Shown here: piece after piece, positions 6,662-12,777 of the stretch
Layout of the letters: every line of letters begins with the position of its first letter
Position numbering within the stretch: position 1 is the first letter of the stretch
From: Bryobacterales bacterium
GTDB taxonomy: Bacteria > Acidobacteriota > Terriglobia > Bryobacterales > Bryobacteraceae
NCBI GenBank assembly: GCA_003132905.1
Contig: PKZC01000465.1
Span: 10,702-24,803 of the forward strand
Length of the DNA stretch: 14,102 nt
Reading direction: 5' to 3'
Notes under the pieces: model-generated
Told to the model about the DNA's origin: nothing
What the model saw: only the letters and a program-made list of their open reading frames with translations
The model's database searches: none
Made by a program: the position numbers and the translations under genes

Positions 6662-9141
6662 AGGAGCGTTTCCAGAAAGTCGTCTTCACAGGGATTCTTC
6701 TCGGTGCGGTGCTGGGTTCGGTTCTGGGAATACGCGGCCTGAATCAGGCCATGACCCGCGCCAACAACTTGTATCGAGTGGATACTGCTGGCTCGCAGAT
6801 GGAAAGCGATCTGGAATTTGAGACGCAGGAAAGCCGGCGGGCGTTCGTGTACGCACTGGCGGTGAGCGATCCCAACGACCAGTTGCCTTACGTGGCGAAA
6901 GCGCGCGAGGCCAGCCAACGCGTGGACCAATCCGTGAACCAGCTTAGGCTGCTGGGTGTTCCAGAGATCACGGGGAATGTGGACGAGTTCGAGCGCGTCT
7001 GGAGACACTATGACGAGGCGCGTGACGACATCATGGCGCTGATTCTGGTGGGAAACTCGGCCGCGGCGCTGCGTATGGAGTCCTCCCGGGGGCAACCCCG
7101 GTTCGCCCTGGCGCTCGAAAGCTTGCACGCGCTCAAGGCCGCTGTCGCACTGCGCGCACAGGCCGATTCACGCCAGGTGAACGACACGCTGCGCCACAGC
7201 ATCGGCGGACTGGCGGCCTTCCTGGTCTCCACACTTACGATTCTCGGCCTACTCCTCAGAACTAACCGGCGGCGCTTGCAGGCGCTCCAATCGTTGAGTG
7301 TTACCCACCAGGCGCTGGCCGAAGCCCGCGAAATCGAGAAGCAGCGCGCTTCCATTCTCGAGATGGTCGCCGCGCACACACCGCTCGCCCGTACCCTGGA
7401 AAACGTGGTCGCATTAGCCTCGCGCAGCCACCCCGAGGCGGGAGCTGCGATATGGGCTGGAAACGATGGCGAGCTCCGCCTACAGGTGTCGGCAAATTTC
7501 CCCACGGAGCTTTCCCACGCTTTGGAGTTACATCCATTTCCGCCCTCTGGCCCCCGGCCTTCCGATCTGGACCAATTCAGCGGCAACTGCGGAAAGCTGG
7601 CAGCTGCGTTTGGTTATGAGCCCAGCCCGCCTAAGGAACTGCGGGAAGCGTCGGGCCAACGGATCGGGATGCTACAGATGTTCGCACCGGCCGGGCGTGC
7701 TGTGCGGTGGCAAGCCATGTTGGATCAAATGGCGCAACTGGCCACGGTGGCGATCGAAAATTCCTTACTCTATGAGCGGCTGGCGTTTCAAGCGCAACAC
7801 GACACACTCACCGGCTTGCCCAATCGCTTGCTGTTCCAGGATCGCGTACTGCAAGCTACGCGCCTGGCTGTGCGGCATCGCAAAAAAGCTGCGGTACTGT
7901 GGGTCGATCTCGACAAATACAAACAGATCAACGACACGCTGGGCCATAGGGTAGGCGATGAAGTGCTGTGCGAAGTGGCTCGACGGCTGGAGGGCTGTTT
8001 GCGGCAAAGCGACACGGTGGCGCGCGTGGGCGGGGATGAATTCATTGTCCTGGCGCAAGACCTGCAGAGCCCCGAAGACGCCGAGTTGGTTGCGGCCAAG
8101 CTCCTTTCGACGTTTGCGGATTCCTTCCAACTCGGATCGCACCGAATTACTCTGACGGCCAGCCTGGGTGTCAGCATCTTTCCCGACCATGGTGAAGATC
8201 CACTCACCTTGCTGCGTAACGCCGATCTGGCGATGTACAGCGCCAAGCGAGACGGTGGCGGCGCGTTCCGAATGTTTCGCTCGGCCCTGAGCGATTCGAT
8301 GCAACGCCGCGTGCTGCTCGAACGGGAGCTCAAAACCGCGCTGGAACGCAGCGAGCTGACTCTGGAATACCAGCCACTGCTCAACCGGAACGGCCACTTG
8401 GCGGGCGTGGAAGCGCTGTTGCGTTGGACCAATCCCGAGGCCGGGCGGGTATCGCCAGCCGAGTTTATTCCAATCGCCGAAGAGGTGGGATTGATACCAG
8501 CGATCGGTGAGTGGGTCACTCGAACGGCCTGCCGAGACGCAGCGCGCTGGTTAAAGGCGGGATACAGTTTGCCACGAGTGGCAGTGAACGTGTCGGCATT
8601 GCAATTTGCGGACGGAAAATTCCCAGCGCTAGTGGAGAGCATTCTGCGGGAATGCGGGCTTCCTCCATGCCGGCTCGAGCTCGAGATCACAGAAACGGCG
8701 CTCATGAACAGCCTGGAGCAGGTGATCGGTCAGATCGAGTCTTTGCGGCAGCTAGGCATCCGTTTTGCGATTGACGACTTCGGCACCGGGTATTCCTCGC
8801 TCAGCCATCTGCGAAATCTTCCGGTAGACAGCGTCAAGATCGATCGTTCGTTTATCAAAGACCTAGAGCCGGGGGCCGACGGATGCACCACTTTGGTGCG
8901 CGGCATTATCGGCTTGGCCCACAATCTGCGGCTCAAGGTTGTCGCGGAGGGCGTTGAAACGGAGCAGCAGCTGACATTACTCCACACGTTGGGCTGCGAC
9001 ATCAACCAGGGCTTTTTCCTGCATCGGCCGATGCCAGTTGCAGCGCTCGAAGAATTGCTGCGGGCAGAATACGTCCGCCCCGTGCCGGAAATTGTGCGGG
9101 GCGAGTTGGCGCGCCTGGTTCCAGTTTCCCTGCCGGTGTAA
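6658..9141 (+). CDS. membrane-bound GGDEF-EAL c-di-GMP signalling protein
   Basis: An 827-residue dual-domain c-di-GMP enzyme in the inner membrane. Order: TM1 (8-25); a periplasmic, mostly helical sensor (26-181) resembling the four-helix-bundle domain of chemoreceptors; TM2 (182-199) followed by basic residues; a coiled coil (about 205-230); a weak GAF-like region (about 230-380) ending in an S-helix-like stretch to HDTLTGLPNR; GGDEF; EAL. The cyclase site GGDEF (458-462) is intact, and an RQSD exactly five residues before it matches the product-inhibition I-site. The phosphodiesterase domain keeps EALLRW (585-587 EAL), N644, the glutamates of EITE (from 676), DDFGTG (706-711), K727, and E764 and E767 of AEGVE. 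Both activities therefore look possible, and the net direction cannot be predicted. The start overlaps the PBP-like gene by four bases, suggesting that the periplasmic sensor reads that protein or its ligand. Confidence 0.9.
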   Translation: MKERFQKVVFTGILLGAVLGSVLGIRGLNQAMTRANNLYRVDTAGSQMESDLEFETQESRRAFVYALAVSDPNDQLPYVAKAREASQRVDQSVNQLRLLGVPEITGNVDEFERVWRHYDEARDDIMALILVGNSAAALRMESSRGQPRFALALESLHALKAAVALRAQADSRQVNDTLRHSIGGLAAFLVSTLTILGLLLRTNRRRLQALQSLSVTHQALAEAREIEKQRASILEMVAAHTPLARTLENVVALASRSHPEAGAAIWAGNDGELRLQVSANFPTELSHALELHPFPPSGPRPSDLDQFSGNCGKLAAAFGYEPSPPKELREASGQRIGMLQMFAPAGRAVRWQAMLDQMAQLATVAIENSLLYERLAFQAQHDTLTGLPNRLLFQDRVLQATRLAVRHRKKAAVLWVDLDKYKQINDTLGHRVGDEVLCEVARRLEGCLRQSDTVARVGGDEFIVLAQDLQSPEDAELVAAKLLSTFADSFQLGSHRITLTASLGVSIFPDHGEDPLTLLRNADLAMYSAKRDGGGAFRMFRSALSDSMQRRVLLERELKTALERSELTLEYQPLLNRNGHLAGVEALLRWTNPEAGRVSPAEFIPIAEEVGLIPAIGEWVTRTACRDAARWLKAGYSLPRVAVNVSALQFADGKFPALVESILRECGLPPCRLELEITETALMNSLEQVIGQIESLRQLGIRFAIDDFGTGYSSLSHLRNLPVDSVKIDRSFIKDLEPGADGCTTLVRGIIGLAHNLRLKVVAEGVETEQQLTLLHTLGCDINQGFFLHRPMPVAALEELLRAEYVRPVPEIVRGELARLVPVSLPV

Positions 9142-9154
9142 CTCTCGCGGGCCT

Positions 9155-9160
9155 TACTAT
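9155..9160 (+). promoter_or_regulatory. possible -10 element for leaderless alr
   Basis: TACTAT lies six bases before the alr ATG at 9167, which would place transcription start at or next to the A of ATG. No Shine-Dalgarno sequence precedes alr, which fits a leaderless transcript. No convincing -35 is present, so this is tentative. Confidence 0.2.
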
Positions 9161-9166
9161 AGACCT

Positions 9167-10318
9167 ATGGGCTCGTTCGCCTACCGATCCTGGGTAGAAA
9201 TTTCCCTCAAACAAATTGTCGAAAACTTCCGCGCGGTCCGCCAGGTGGTGGGACCGGACGTGGAAGTGATGCCGGTGGTGAAGGCGGATGCTTATCGGCA
9301 TGGAGCCGTGGAGGTTTCCCGCGCCCTGGCTGCCGCTGGAGCGCGCTGGCTGGCGGTAAGCAACGTCGAAGAGGGCGCCATCTTGCGCGACCAAGGCATC
9401 AGCACCCGCATTCTGGTGATGGCGGATTTCCTGCCGGCCGAACGATCGGGCCTTTTGGATTACAACTTAACGCCCGTGATTCATTCACTGGGCGACATCG
9501 CCGAATGGGATCGAGTAGCAAGTGCGCGTGGCATCGCTGGCGACTATCACCTGAAAATAGACAGCGGGATGGGACGGCTTGGAACGCGTGCATCGGTGGC
9601 GGAGATTCTGGAAGCGGTCAATGCTGCCAAGCACGTGCGCCTGGAAGGACTCATGACGCATCTCGCCTCGTCGGCAAATTACGCCACCACGCAGACCGAA
9701 GAACAGATGCGCGTTTTTCAGCACACCTGCTCGGAGCTGGCTCGGGCCGGCATCCATCCTCCAATCTTGCACTTGGCCAGCAGCACTCCAGTTGCGTACG
9801 GACGCAAGGATGCGTGGCAGCGCATGGTACGGCCAGGGCACGCGGTATATGGATATGTGTCACCAGTGGCTAAAGGGGCGGCGCCACCACGCCTGCTGGA
9901 GGTTCGGCCTGCGCTCACCTGGAAGACGGCCGTGCTGGCCGTGAAGGATCTGCCTGCTGGCGCGCTGGTGGGCTACGGCGGGATGTACCGCACAACCCAG
10001 CCGACCCGGATTGCGGTGTTGGCCGTGGGATATGCCGATGGCATCCCGCACCGGCTCTCGAATAAAGGGCGAGTGATTGCGAATGGTCATCTGGCGCCCA
10101 TAATCGGCGCGGTCTCCATGGATCTGACCACGATCGACATTACGCATTGCCCACCGCTTGCAACCGGCGATGCGGTTACGCTGCTTGGTTCTGAAGGCGG
10201 AGTATCCATTGACGCGCAGCAGATCGCTCGGATCGCCGGCACCATTTCCTACAGCGTGCTGTGCGGCATTCACGCGCGGGTGAAAAGAATGTATATCGAC
10301 AGCGAGGGCAAGGCCTGA
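9167..10318 (+). CDS. alr: alanine racemase
   Basis: A 383-residue PLP enzyme that converts L-alanine to D-alanine for peptidoglycan in the cytoplasm. The N-terminal barrel carries PVVKADAYRHG with K39 as the PLP Schiff-base lysine, the same number as in the Geobacillus enzyme. KIDSGMGRLG and GLMTHLASS follow, then RPGHAVYGY for phosphate binding. The catalytic tyrosine of the other face is Y274 in GYGGMY. Then come VGYADGIPHRLSNKG and GAVSMDLTTID, standard for the C-terminal domain. The length is normal. ATG 9167 begins just before the WVEISL strand; the frame is open further upstream, but that part lies inside the GGDEF-EAL gene. The gene sits 25 bases after that gene and could be read through from it. 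The usual Gly of KADAYGHG is Arg (R44) here, a tolerated variant as far as I recall. Confidence 0.95.
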   Translation: MGSFAYRSWVEISLKQIVENFRAVRQVVGPDVEVMPVVKADAYRHGAVEVSRALAAAGARWLAVSNVEEGAILRDQGISTRILVMADFLPAERSGLLDYNLTPVIHSLGDIAEWDRVASARGIAGDYHLKIDSGMGRLGTRASVAEILEAVNAAKHVRLEGLMTHLASSANYATTQTEEQMRVFQHTCSELARAGIHPPILHLASSTPVAYGRKDAWQRMVRPGHAVYGYVSPVAKGAAPPRLLEVRPALTWKTAVLAVKDLPAGALVGYGGMYRTTQPTRIAVLAVGYADGIPHRLSNKGRVIANGHLAPIIGAVSMDLTTIDITHCPPLATGDAVTLLGSEGGVSIDAQQIARIAGTISYSVLCGIHARVKRMYIDSEGKA

Positions 10319-10325
10319 TTCAGCC

Positions 10326-10356
10326 AGAGTCTTAGGCAACCCTGCGAGGCTCTTTT
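10326..10356 (+). terminator. possible Rho-independent terminator of alr
   Basis: AGAGTCTT (10326-10333) pairs with GAGGCTCT (10346-10353), with two G-U pairs. Inside, AGG (10334-10336) can pair with CCT (10341-10343), leaving a two-base bulge and a CAAC loop. A short TTT run follows at 10354-10356. The T tract is short, so strength is uncertain. The position just after alr and before a convergent gene is right for a terminator. Confidence 0.4.
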
Positions 10357-10370
10357 AGGCAACCCTGCGA
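10332..10370 (+). repeat. 16-bp tandem direct repeat at the end of the small membrane gene
   Basis: TTAGGCAACCCTGCGA occurs at 10332-10347 and again at 10355-10370, a period of 23 bases. Read on the minus strand, the second copy encodes the last residues (Arg-Val-Ala) and stop of the membrane protein, and the first copy lies just beyond that stop. This is a local tandem duplication of the gene's 3' end. The first copy also supplies the loop and part of the stem of the possible alr terminator. Confidence 0.85.
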
Positions 10371-10549
10371 ATCAGCCGCGCGGGAAGCGTGATGATGGAC
10401 CACACCAGCTCGAGCACTCCGCCGACAGCAATACCCACGATACGGAATGGCAGCAGCAGCAGCCAAATGATGGGGTACAAGAATAGCGCCAGCAATGCCA
10501 AAGGCCAGCATAGGAAAAACAGAATGCACCACAGCAGGAAACCAAGCAT
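10355..10549 (-). CDS. small hydrophobic membrane protein, unknown function
   Basis: A 64-residue protein read leftward from the ATG at 10549-10547, preceded on its strand by GGAGG with a six-base spacer, an excellent ribosome site. Longer in-frame starts upstream would run into the tRNA-Gly and are rejected. The protein is almost entirely hydrophobic: a first segment about residues 2-33 rich in Leu, Phe and Trp with Pro at 16 and 26, then R36, a second segment about 37-54, and a basic end (PARLIRRVA). One long bent or two short membrane helices are likely, with the basic end in the cytoplasm. It lies 72 bases downstream of the tRNA on the same strand and may be co-transcribed with it. I do not recognise the family by name. 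Its end is duplicated in tandem just beyond the stop. Confidence 0.6.
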   Translation of the reverse strand: MLGFLLWCILFFLCWPLALLALFLYPIIWLLLLPFRIVGIAVGGVLELVWSIITLPARLIRRVA

Positions 10550-10621
10550 TGCGAGCCTCCATTGAGATATACGAAGAAGCGCCAGGAAAATGTTCCGTCC
10601 GCAGTTCGTGTTTGGAGGAAA

Positions 10622-10697
10622 TGGAGCGGGAGACCGGATTCGAACCGGCGACATCGACCTTGGCAAGGTCGCACTCTACCAGCTGAGTTACTCCCGC
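10622..10697 (-). tRNA. tRNA-Gly (anticodon GCC), CCA encoded
   Basis: The minus strand folds into a full 76-base cloverleaf. The acceptor stem is GCGGGAG with CTCCCGC, the D arm ACTC/GAGT, the anticodon stem CGACC/GGTCG with loop TTGCCAA (anticodon GCC), the T arm GCCGG/CCGGT with loop TTCGAAT, the discriminator is T, and CCA is encoded. It reads GGC and GGT glycine codons. A minus-strand promoter lies about 60-90 bases upstream. There is no integrase or repeated tRNA end nearby, so it is not an obvious insertion site. Confidence 0.97.
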
Positions 10698-10758
10698 GAG
10701 GGAAACTGCAATTTCACCATCGGGCGAACATCATAACCGACGCCCAGCGACGAACTTT

Positions 10759-10788
10759 ATTGTCGCGCGCGGGCCGGAGAACTGTCAA
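10759..10788 (-). promoter_or_regulatory. sigma70-type promoter for tRNA-Gly
   Basis: On the minus strand, a perfect TTGACA (at 10788-10783) is followed by an 18-base GC-rich spacer and GACAAT (10764-10759), which keeps four of six consensus -10 bases including the key A2 and T6. Transcription would start near 10752, giving a leader of about 55 bases before the mature tRNA at 10697. Confidence 0.5.
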
Positions 10789-10953
10789 ACTTGTAAGCCA
10801 AGGCGGTCGGAGTGAATGCAGTCGGCCTGTGAGAACTAGAACTCCCATCCGCATGGGGCTTTACCCAATATTCACAGAGCCAGGACGGTGTAGTCCTAAC
10901 CATTTCCAGCTAATCGTGTTTCAGATAACTCTTTCAAAGCAAAGGAGTAAAAA

Positions 10954-11010
10954 ATGATTACAGGCCTAGATCGGTTGTGCTATGCTGACGTTTCCTCACT
11001 AGAGGGATAG
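10954..11010 (+). CDS. possible 18-residue leader peptide before dnaA
   Basis: An AAAGGAG (10941-10947), the best-looking ribosome site in the dnaA upstream region, stands six bases before an ATG that opens an 18-codon frame (MITGLDRLCYADVSSLEG), ending in TAG at 11010. It lies 133 bases before the preferred dnaA start. It would be translated only if transcription begins upstream of about 10940, which conflicts with the -10 candidate inside it. It may be chance or a regulatory leader; there is no homology evidence. Confidence 0.18.
   Translation: MITGLDRLCYADVSSLEG
10978..10986 (+). promoter_or_regulatory. possible extended -10 promoter for dnaA
   Basis: TGCTATGCT has the TGn extension and a -10 hexamer with four of six consensus bases. 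The hexamer 17 bases upstream (TTACAG) is a poor -35, which an extended -10 can compensate for. The start would be near 10993, giving a leader of about 150 bases containing the three DnaA-box-like sites. Confidence 0.35.
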
Positions 11011-11088
11011 ACGGTTTCCAGAGGGACCGCCTTGACGTGGTGGCAGTCGAGTGGGTTCCTCCAACAGTACCAACATTTGAATCTTATC

Positions 11089-11120
11089 TTTTCCACAGCT
11101 TGTGGAAAACATGTGCAAAA
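11089..11120. promoter_or_regulatory. cluster of three DnaA-box-like sites, two forming a palindrome
   Basis: TTTTCCACA (11089-11097) and TGTGGAAAA (11101-11109) are exact inverted copies around a three-base GCT. TGTGCAAAA (11112-11120, minus-strand TTTTGCACA) follows 11 bases after the second. All three fit the relaxed DnaA-box pattern TTWTNCACA. Successive starts are 12 and 11 bases apart, about one helical turn, so DnaA could bind them on one face. The place between promoter and coding region fits autoregulation of dnaA or part of the origin. Confidence 0.6.
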
Positions 11121-11143
11121 GCTGCGCGGATTGTGACTGGGGA

Positions 11144-12454
11144 ATGAATATCTGGGAGCGGATTAAACAACAGATCTCGGGCAAAATCAGCACCGAGGCA
11201 TTCGATAACTGGCTGTCCAAGGCAGCCTTCGTGAGGGCCGAAGGAGACCGGCTCTGGGTATCAGTTCCAGACACGCACACACGGGATTGGATTCAGCAGG
11301 AGTATTCGGCTGACATCTGGTCGGCGGTGCGCGAAATGAATCTCTCGCTGCGGGAGATTGTGTATGAGATCCATGGCACGGTGCCTGCAAACGGGAATAG
11401 GATCGGGCCAGATGAAAAGGAGTCGTTATTCGCGACCTCCATCACTCTGAATCCTAGGTTCACTTTCGACAGCTTCGTGGTGGGTTCCTGCAACCAATTC
11501 GCGCATGCCGCGGCACAAGCCGTGGTCACCAATCCATCGCGCACCTACAATCCGCTTTTCATTTACGGTGGAGTGGGCATGGGAAAAACGCATCTGATGC
11601 ACGCCATCGGACGCTCTATGGTGGATCATCATGCCAGCATGCGGATCATCTATACCTCCAGCGAACGGTTCATGAACGAAATGATCACCTGCATCAAGAA
11701 CGACCGGATGCAGCTTTTCCACCGGCACTATCGTTCGGCCGATGCGCTGTTGATCGATGACATTCAAATCCTTGCCGGCAAAGAGCGGACCATGGAAGAG
11801 TTCTTTCACACTTTCAACGATCTCTACGAACACCAGAAGCAGATCGTTATTTCGAGCGATACGCCACCCAAGAACACCCCGGGCTTGGTGGAACGGCTAC
11901 GATCGCGGTTTGAATGGGGATTGATGGTGGATGTGCAGCCGCCGGATCTTGAAACTAAGATGGCAATTTTGGACAAGAAAGCCGAAGCGGAAGGAATCGC
12001 CCTGCCCGAGGAGGTGCGCATCTTCATCGCGACAAAAACCAAGTCGAATGTTCGCGAATTGGAAGGCGCTCTCACCAAGCTGATGGCCTATTCGTCGGTG
12101 ACCAACTCTCCCATCACCCTAGCGATGGCTCAGCAGACACTCAAGCATCTTACGGTAGGCGGGGAACGGCGAATCACCATCGATTCCATCGTCAAAGCGG
12201 TTGCTGAAAAATTCTCGCTGCAGCCGTCCCAACTCAAGCAGAAGACCAATGAGCAAAAGATTGCTTACCCCCGGCAGATCGCCATGTACTTGGCCAAAGA
12301 GCTGACGCAGGCGTCGCTACCCGAGATCGGCAAGGCCTTCAACGGCAAGCATCACACTACCGTCTTGCACTCGGTGCACAAGATTGACCGGCTGCGGAAC
12401 CTCAGCCCAGATTTGAACAGTCTCATCCACAGTCTAATTGATTCAATCCATTAA
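11144..12454 (+). CDS. dnaA: chromosomal replication initiator protein DnaA
   Basis: A 436-residue initiator that binds DnaA boxes, opens oriC and helps load the helicase. Domain I starts with NIWERIKQQISGKIS and ends near residue 75. A short linker follows, then the AAA+ domain with Walker A GGVGMGKT (142-149), Walker B LLIDDIQ (D205-D206) and RLRSRFEWG with the arginine-finger region, then SNVRELEGAL, and the helix-turn-helix domain IV with GKHHTTVLHS. At the position of the box-contacting Asp of E. coli (D433) there is His403; the following His-Thr is kept. ATG 11144 was chosen because family members start at this point and because earlier in-frame starts (GTG 11102, ATG 11111) fall on the DnaA-box cluster and add a Cys-rich tail. 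No start has a good ribosome site. Confidence 0.95.
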   Translation: MNIWERIKQQISGKISTEAFDNWLSKAAFVRAEGDRLWVSVPDTHTRDWIQQEYSADIWSAVREMNLSLREIVYEIHGTVPANGNRIGPDEKESLFATSITLNPRFTFDSFVVGSCNQFAHAAAQAVVTNPSRTYNPLFIYGGVGMGKTHLMHAIGRSMVDHHASMRIIYTSSERFMNEMITCIKNDRMQLFHRHYRSADALLIDDIQILAGKERTMEEFFHTFNDLYEHQKQIVISSDTPPKNTPGLVERLRSRFEWGLMVDVQPPDLETKMAILDKKAEAEGIALPEEVRIFIATKTKSNVRELEGALTKLMAYSSVTNSPITLAMAQQTLKHLTVGGERRITIDSIVKAVAEKFSLQPSQLKQKTNEQKIAYPRQIAMYLAKELTQASLPEIGKAFNGKHHTTVLHSVHKIDRLRNLSPDLNSLIHSLIDSIH

Positions 12455-12559
12455 GGTTACAAGTTTTATCCACAGATGGCCTCCCGAACACCCTGTGATC
12501 GGCTGTGGAAGAGAGGGAACAGGGCGATTTTTCCGCCCTTCCCGACCCCGGAATCCACA
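12423..12559. promoter_or_regulatory. DnaA-box cluster, probable oriC segment
   Basis: A perfect TTATCCACA lies at 12466-12474, twelve bases after the dnaA stop. Weaker copies are TCATCCACA (12423-12431, inside the end of dnaA, one mismatch), minus-strand TCTTCCACA (12504-12512) and GAATCCACA (12551-12559, two mismatches). The first two starts are 43 bases apart, near four helical turns. Together with the AT-rich stretch after them and the dnaA/dnaN flanks, this fits a replication origin. GC skew was not computed. Confidence 0.6.
12515..12543. other. hairpin downstream of dnaA
   Basis: GGGCG (12522-12526) pairs with CGCCC (12534-12538) around a T-rich loop, and the stem extends after a two-base bulge with GGGAA (12515-12519) against TTCCC (12539-12543). 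No T run follows on either strand, so it is not a standard terminator. It may slow or end dnaA transcription or be an origin structure. Confidence 0.4.
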
Positions 12560-12573
12560 ACTTGTAGTGGCAG

Positions 12574-12625
12574 GAAGTTTCTGACTTTTGTATAATTTAG
12601 AGAGAAATCAACATTTCAACAGACC
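12574..12625 (+). promoter_or_regulatory. AT-rich stretch with dnaN -10; possible unwinding element
   Basis: This stretch is visibly AT-rich against GC-rich surroundings and contains a perfect TATAAT at 12591-12596. The hexamer 17 bases upstream (TGGCAG) is a weak -35. It could be the dnaN promoter, with a leader of about 175 bases, or the DNA-unwinding element next to the DnaA boxes, or both. Confidence 0.45.
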
Positions 12626-12777
12626 CTACGATTACGGTTCTAGTTAGAGACTCATTTGAGAAAGCCCTAGAGCTATTCACGCGGGAGCAATCACGTTAGA
12701 GCAAGTCGGCGGCGGGCGGCATTACTGAAGTTCACTGGCGCAACGCTCGCCGGTGGCAATCTGAGCGAGGGGAAATG

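Larger units (their letters stand above)
10698..11143. other. intergenic region between divergent tRNA-Gly and dnaA
   Basis: This 446-base stretch has no protein gene that I accept. It holds the tRNA-Gly promoter (minus strand, 10759-10788), a lone 9-mer ATATTCACA at 10868-10876 one base off the relaxed DnaA-box pattern, a strong ribosome site with an 18-codon reading frame (10954-11010), a possible extended -10 for dnaA (10978-10986), and three packed DnaA-box-like 9-mers (11089-11120). The part 10790-10940 shows nothing else that I recognise. Confidence 0.6.
12455..12777. other. dnaA-dnaN intergenic region, probable origin
   Basis: This 323-base gap has no gene. It holds most of the DnaA-box cluster, a hairpin (12515-12543), an AT-rich stretch (12574-12625) with a perfect TATAAT, and then about 150 bases before dnaN in which I see no clear element beyond the dnaN ribosome site at 12767-12772. 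Confidence 0.6.

Noticed and set aside
7765..8705. Long minus-strand open frames (210 and 305 codons) opposite the GGDEF-EAL gene
   Set aside because: They are shadows of a GC-rich gene, with basic, low-complexity translations and no recognisable domain or ribosome site.
9038..9166. Upstream extension of alr
   Set aside because: It is a shadow of the EAL domain coding sequence; family members begin at ATG 9167.
10550..10666. N-terminal extension of the small membrane protein on the minus strand
   Set aside because: It would translate the complement of part of tRNA-Gly; the ATG at 10549 has a near-ideal GGAGG.
10622..10697. tRNA-Gly as an attachment site for an integrated element
   Set aside because: No integrase, no repeat of the tRNA 3' end and no foreign-looking block nearby.
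10562..10957. 131-codon plus-strand open frame containing SGRPDSNRRHRPWQGR
   Set aside because: It is the antisense of tRNA-Gly. This peptide is a well-known artefact of frames across tRNA genes and has no supporting start signal.
11001..11026. Direct repeat AGAGGGA at 11001-11007 and 11020-11026
   Set aside because: Seven bases in two copies is within chance, and it matches no known element.
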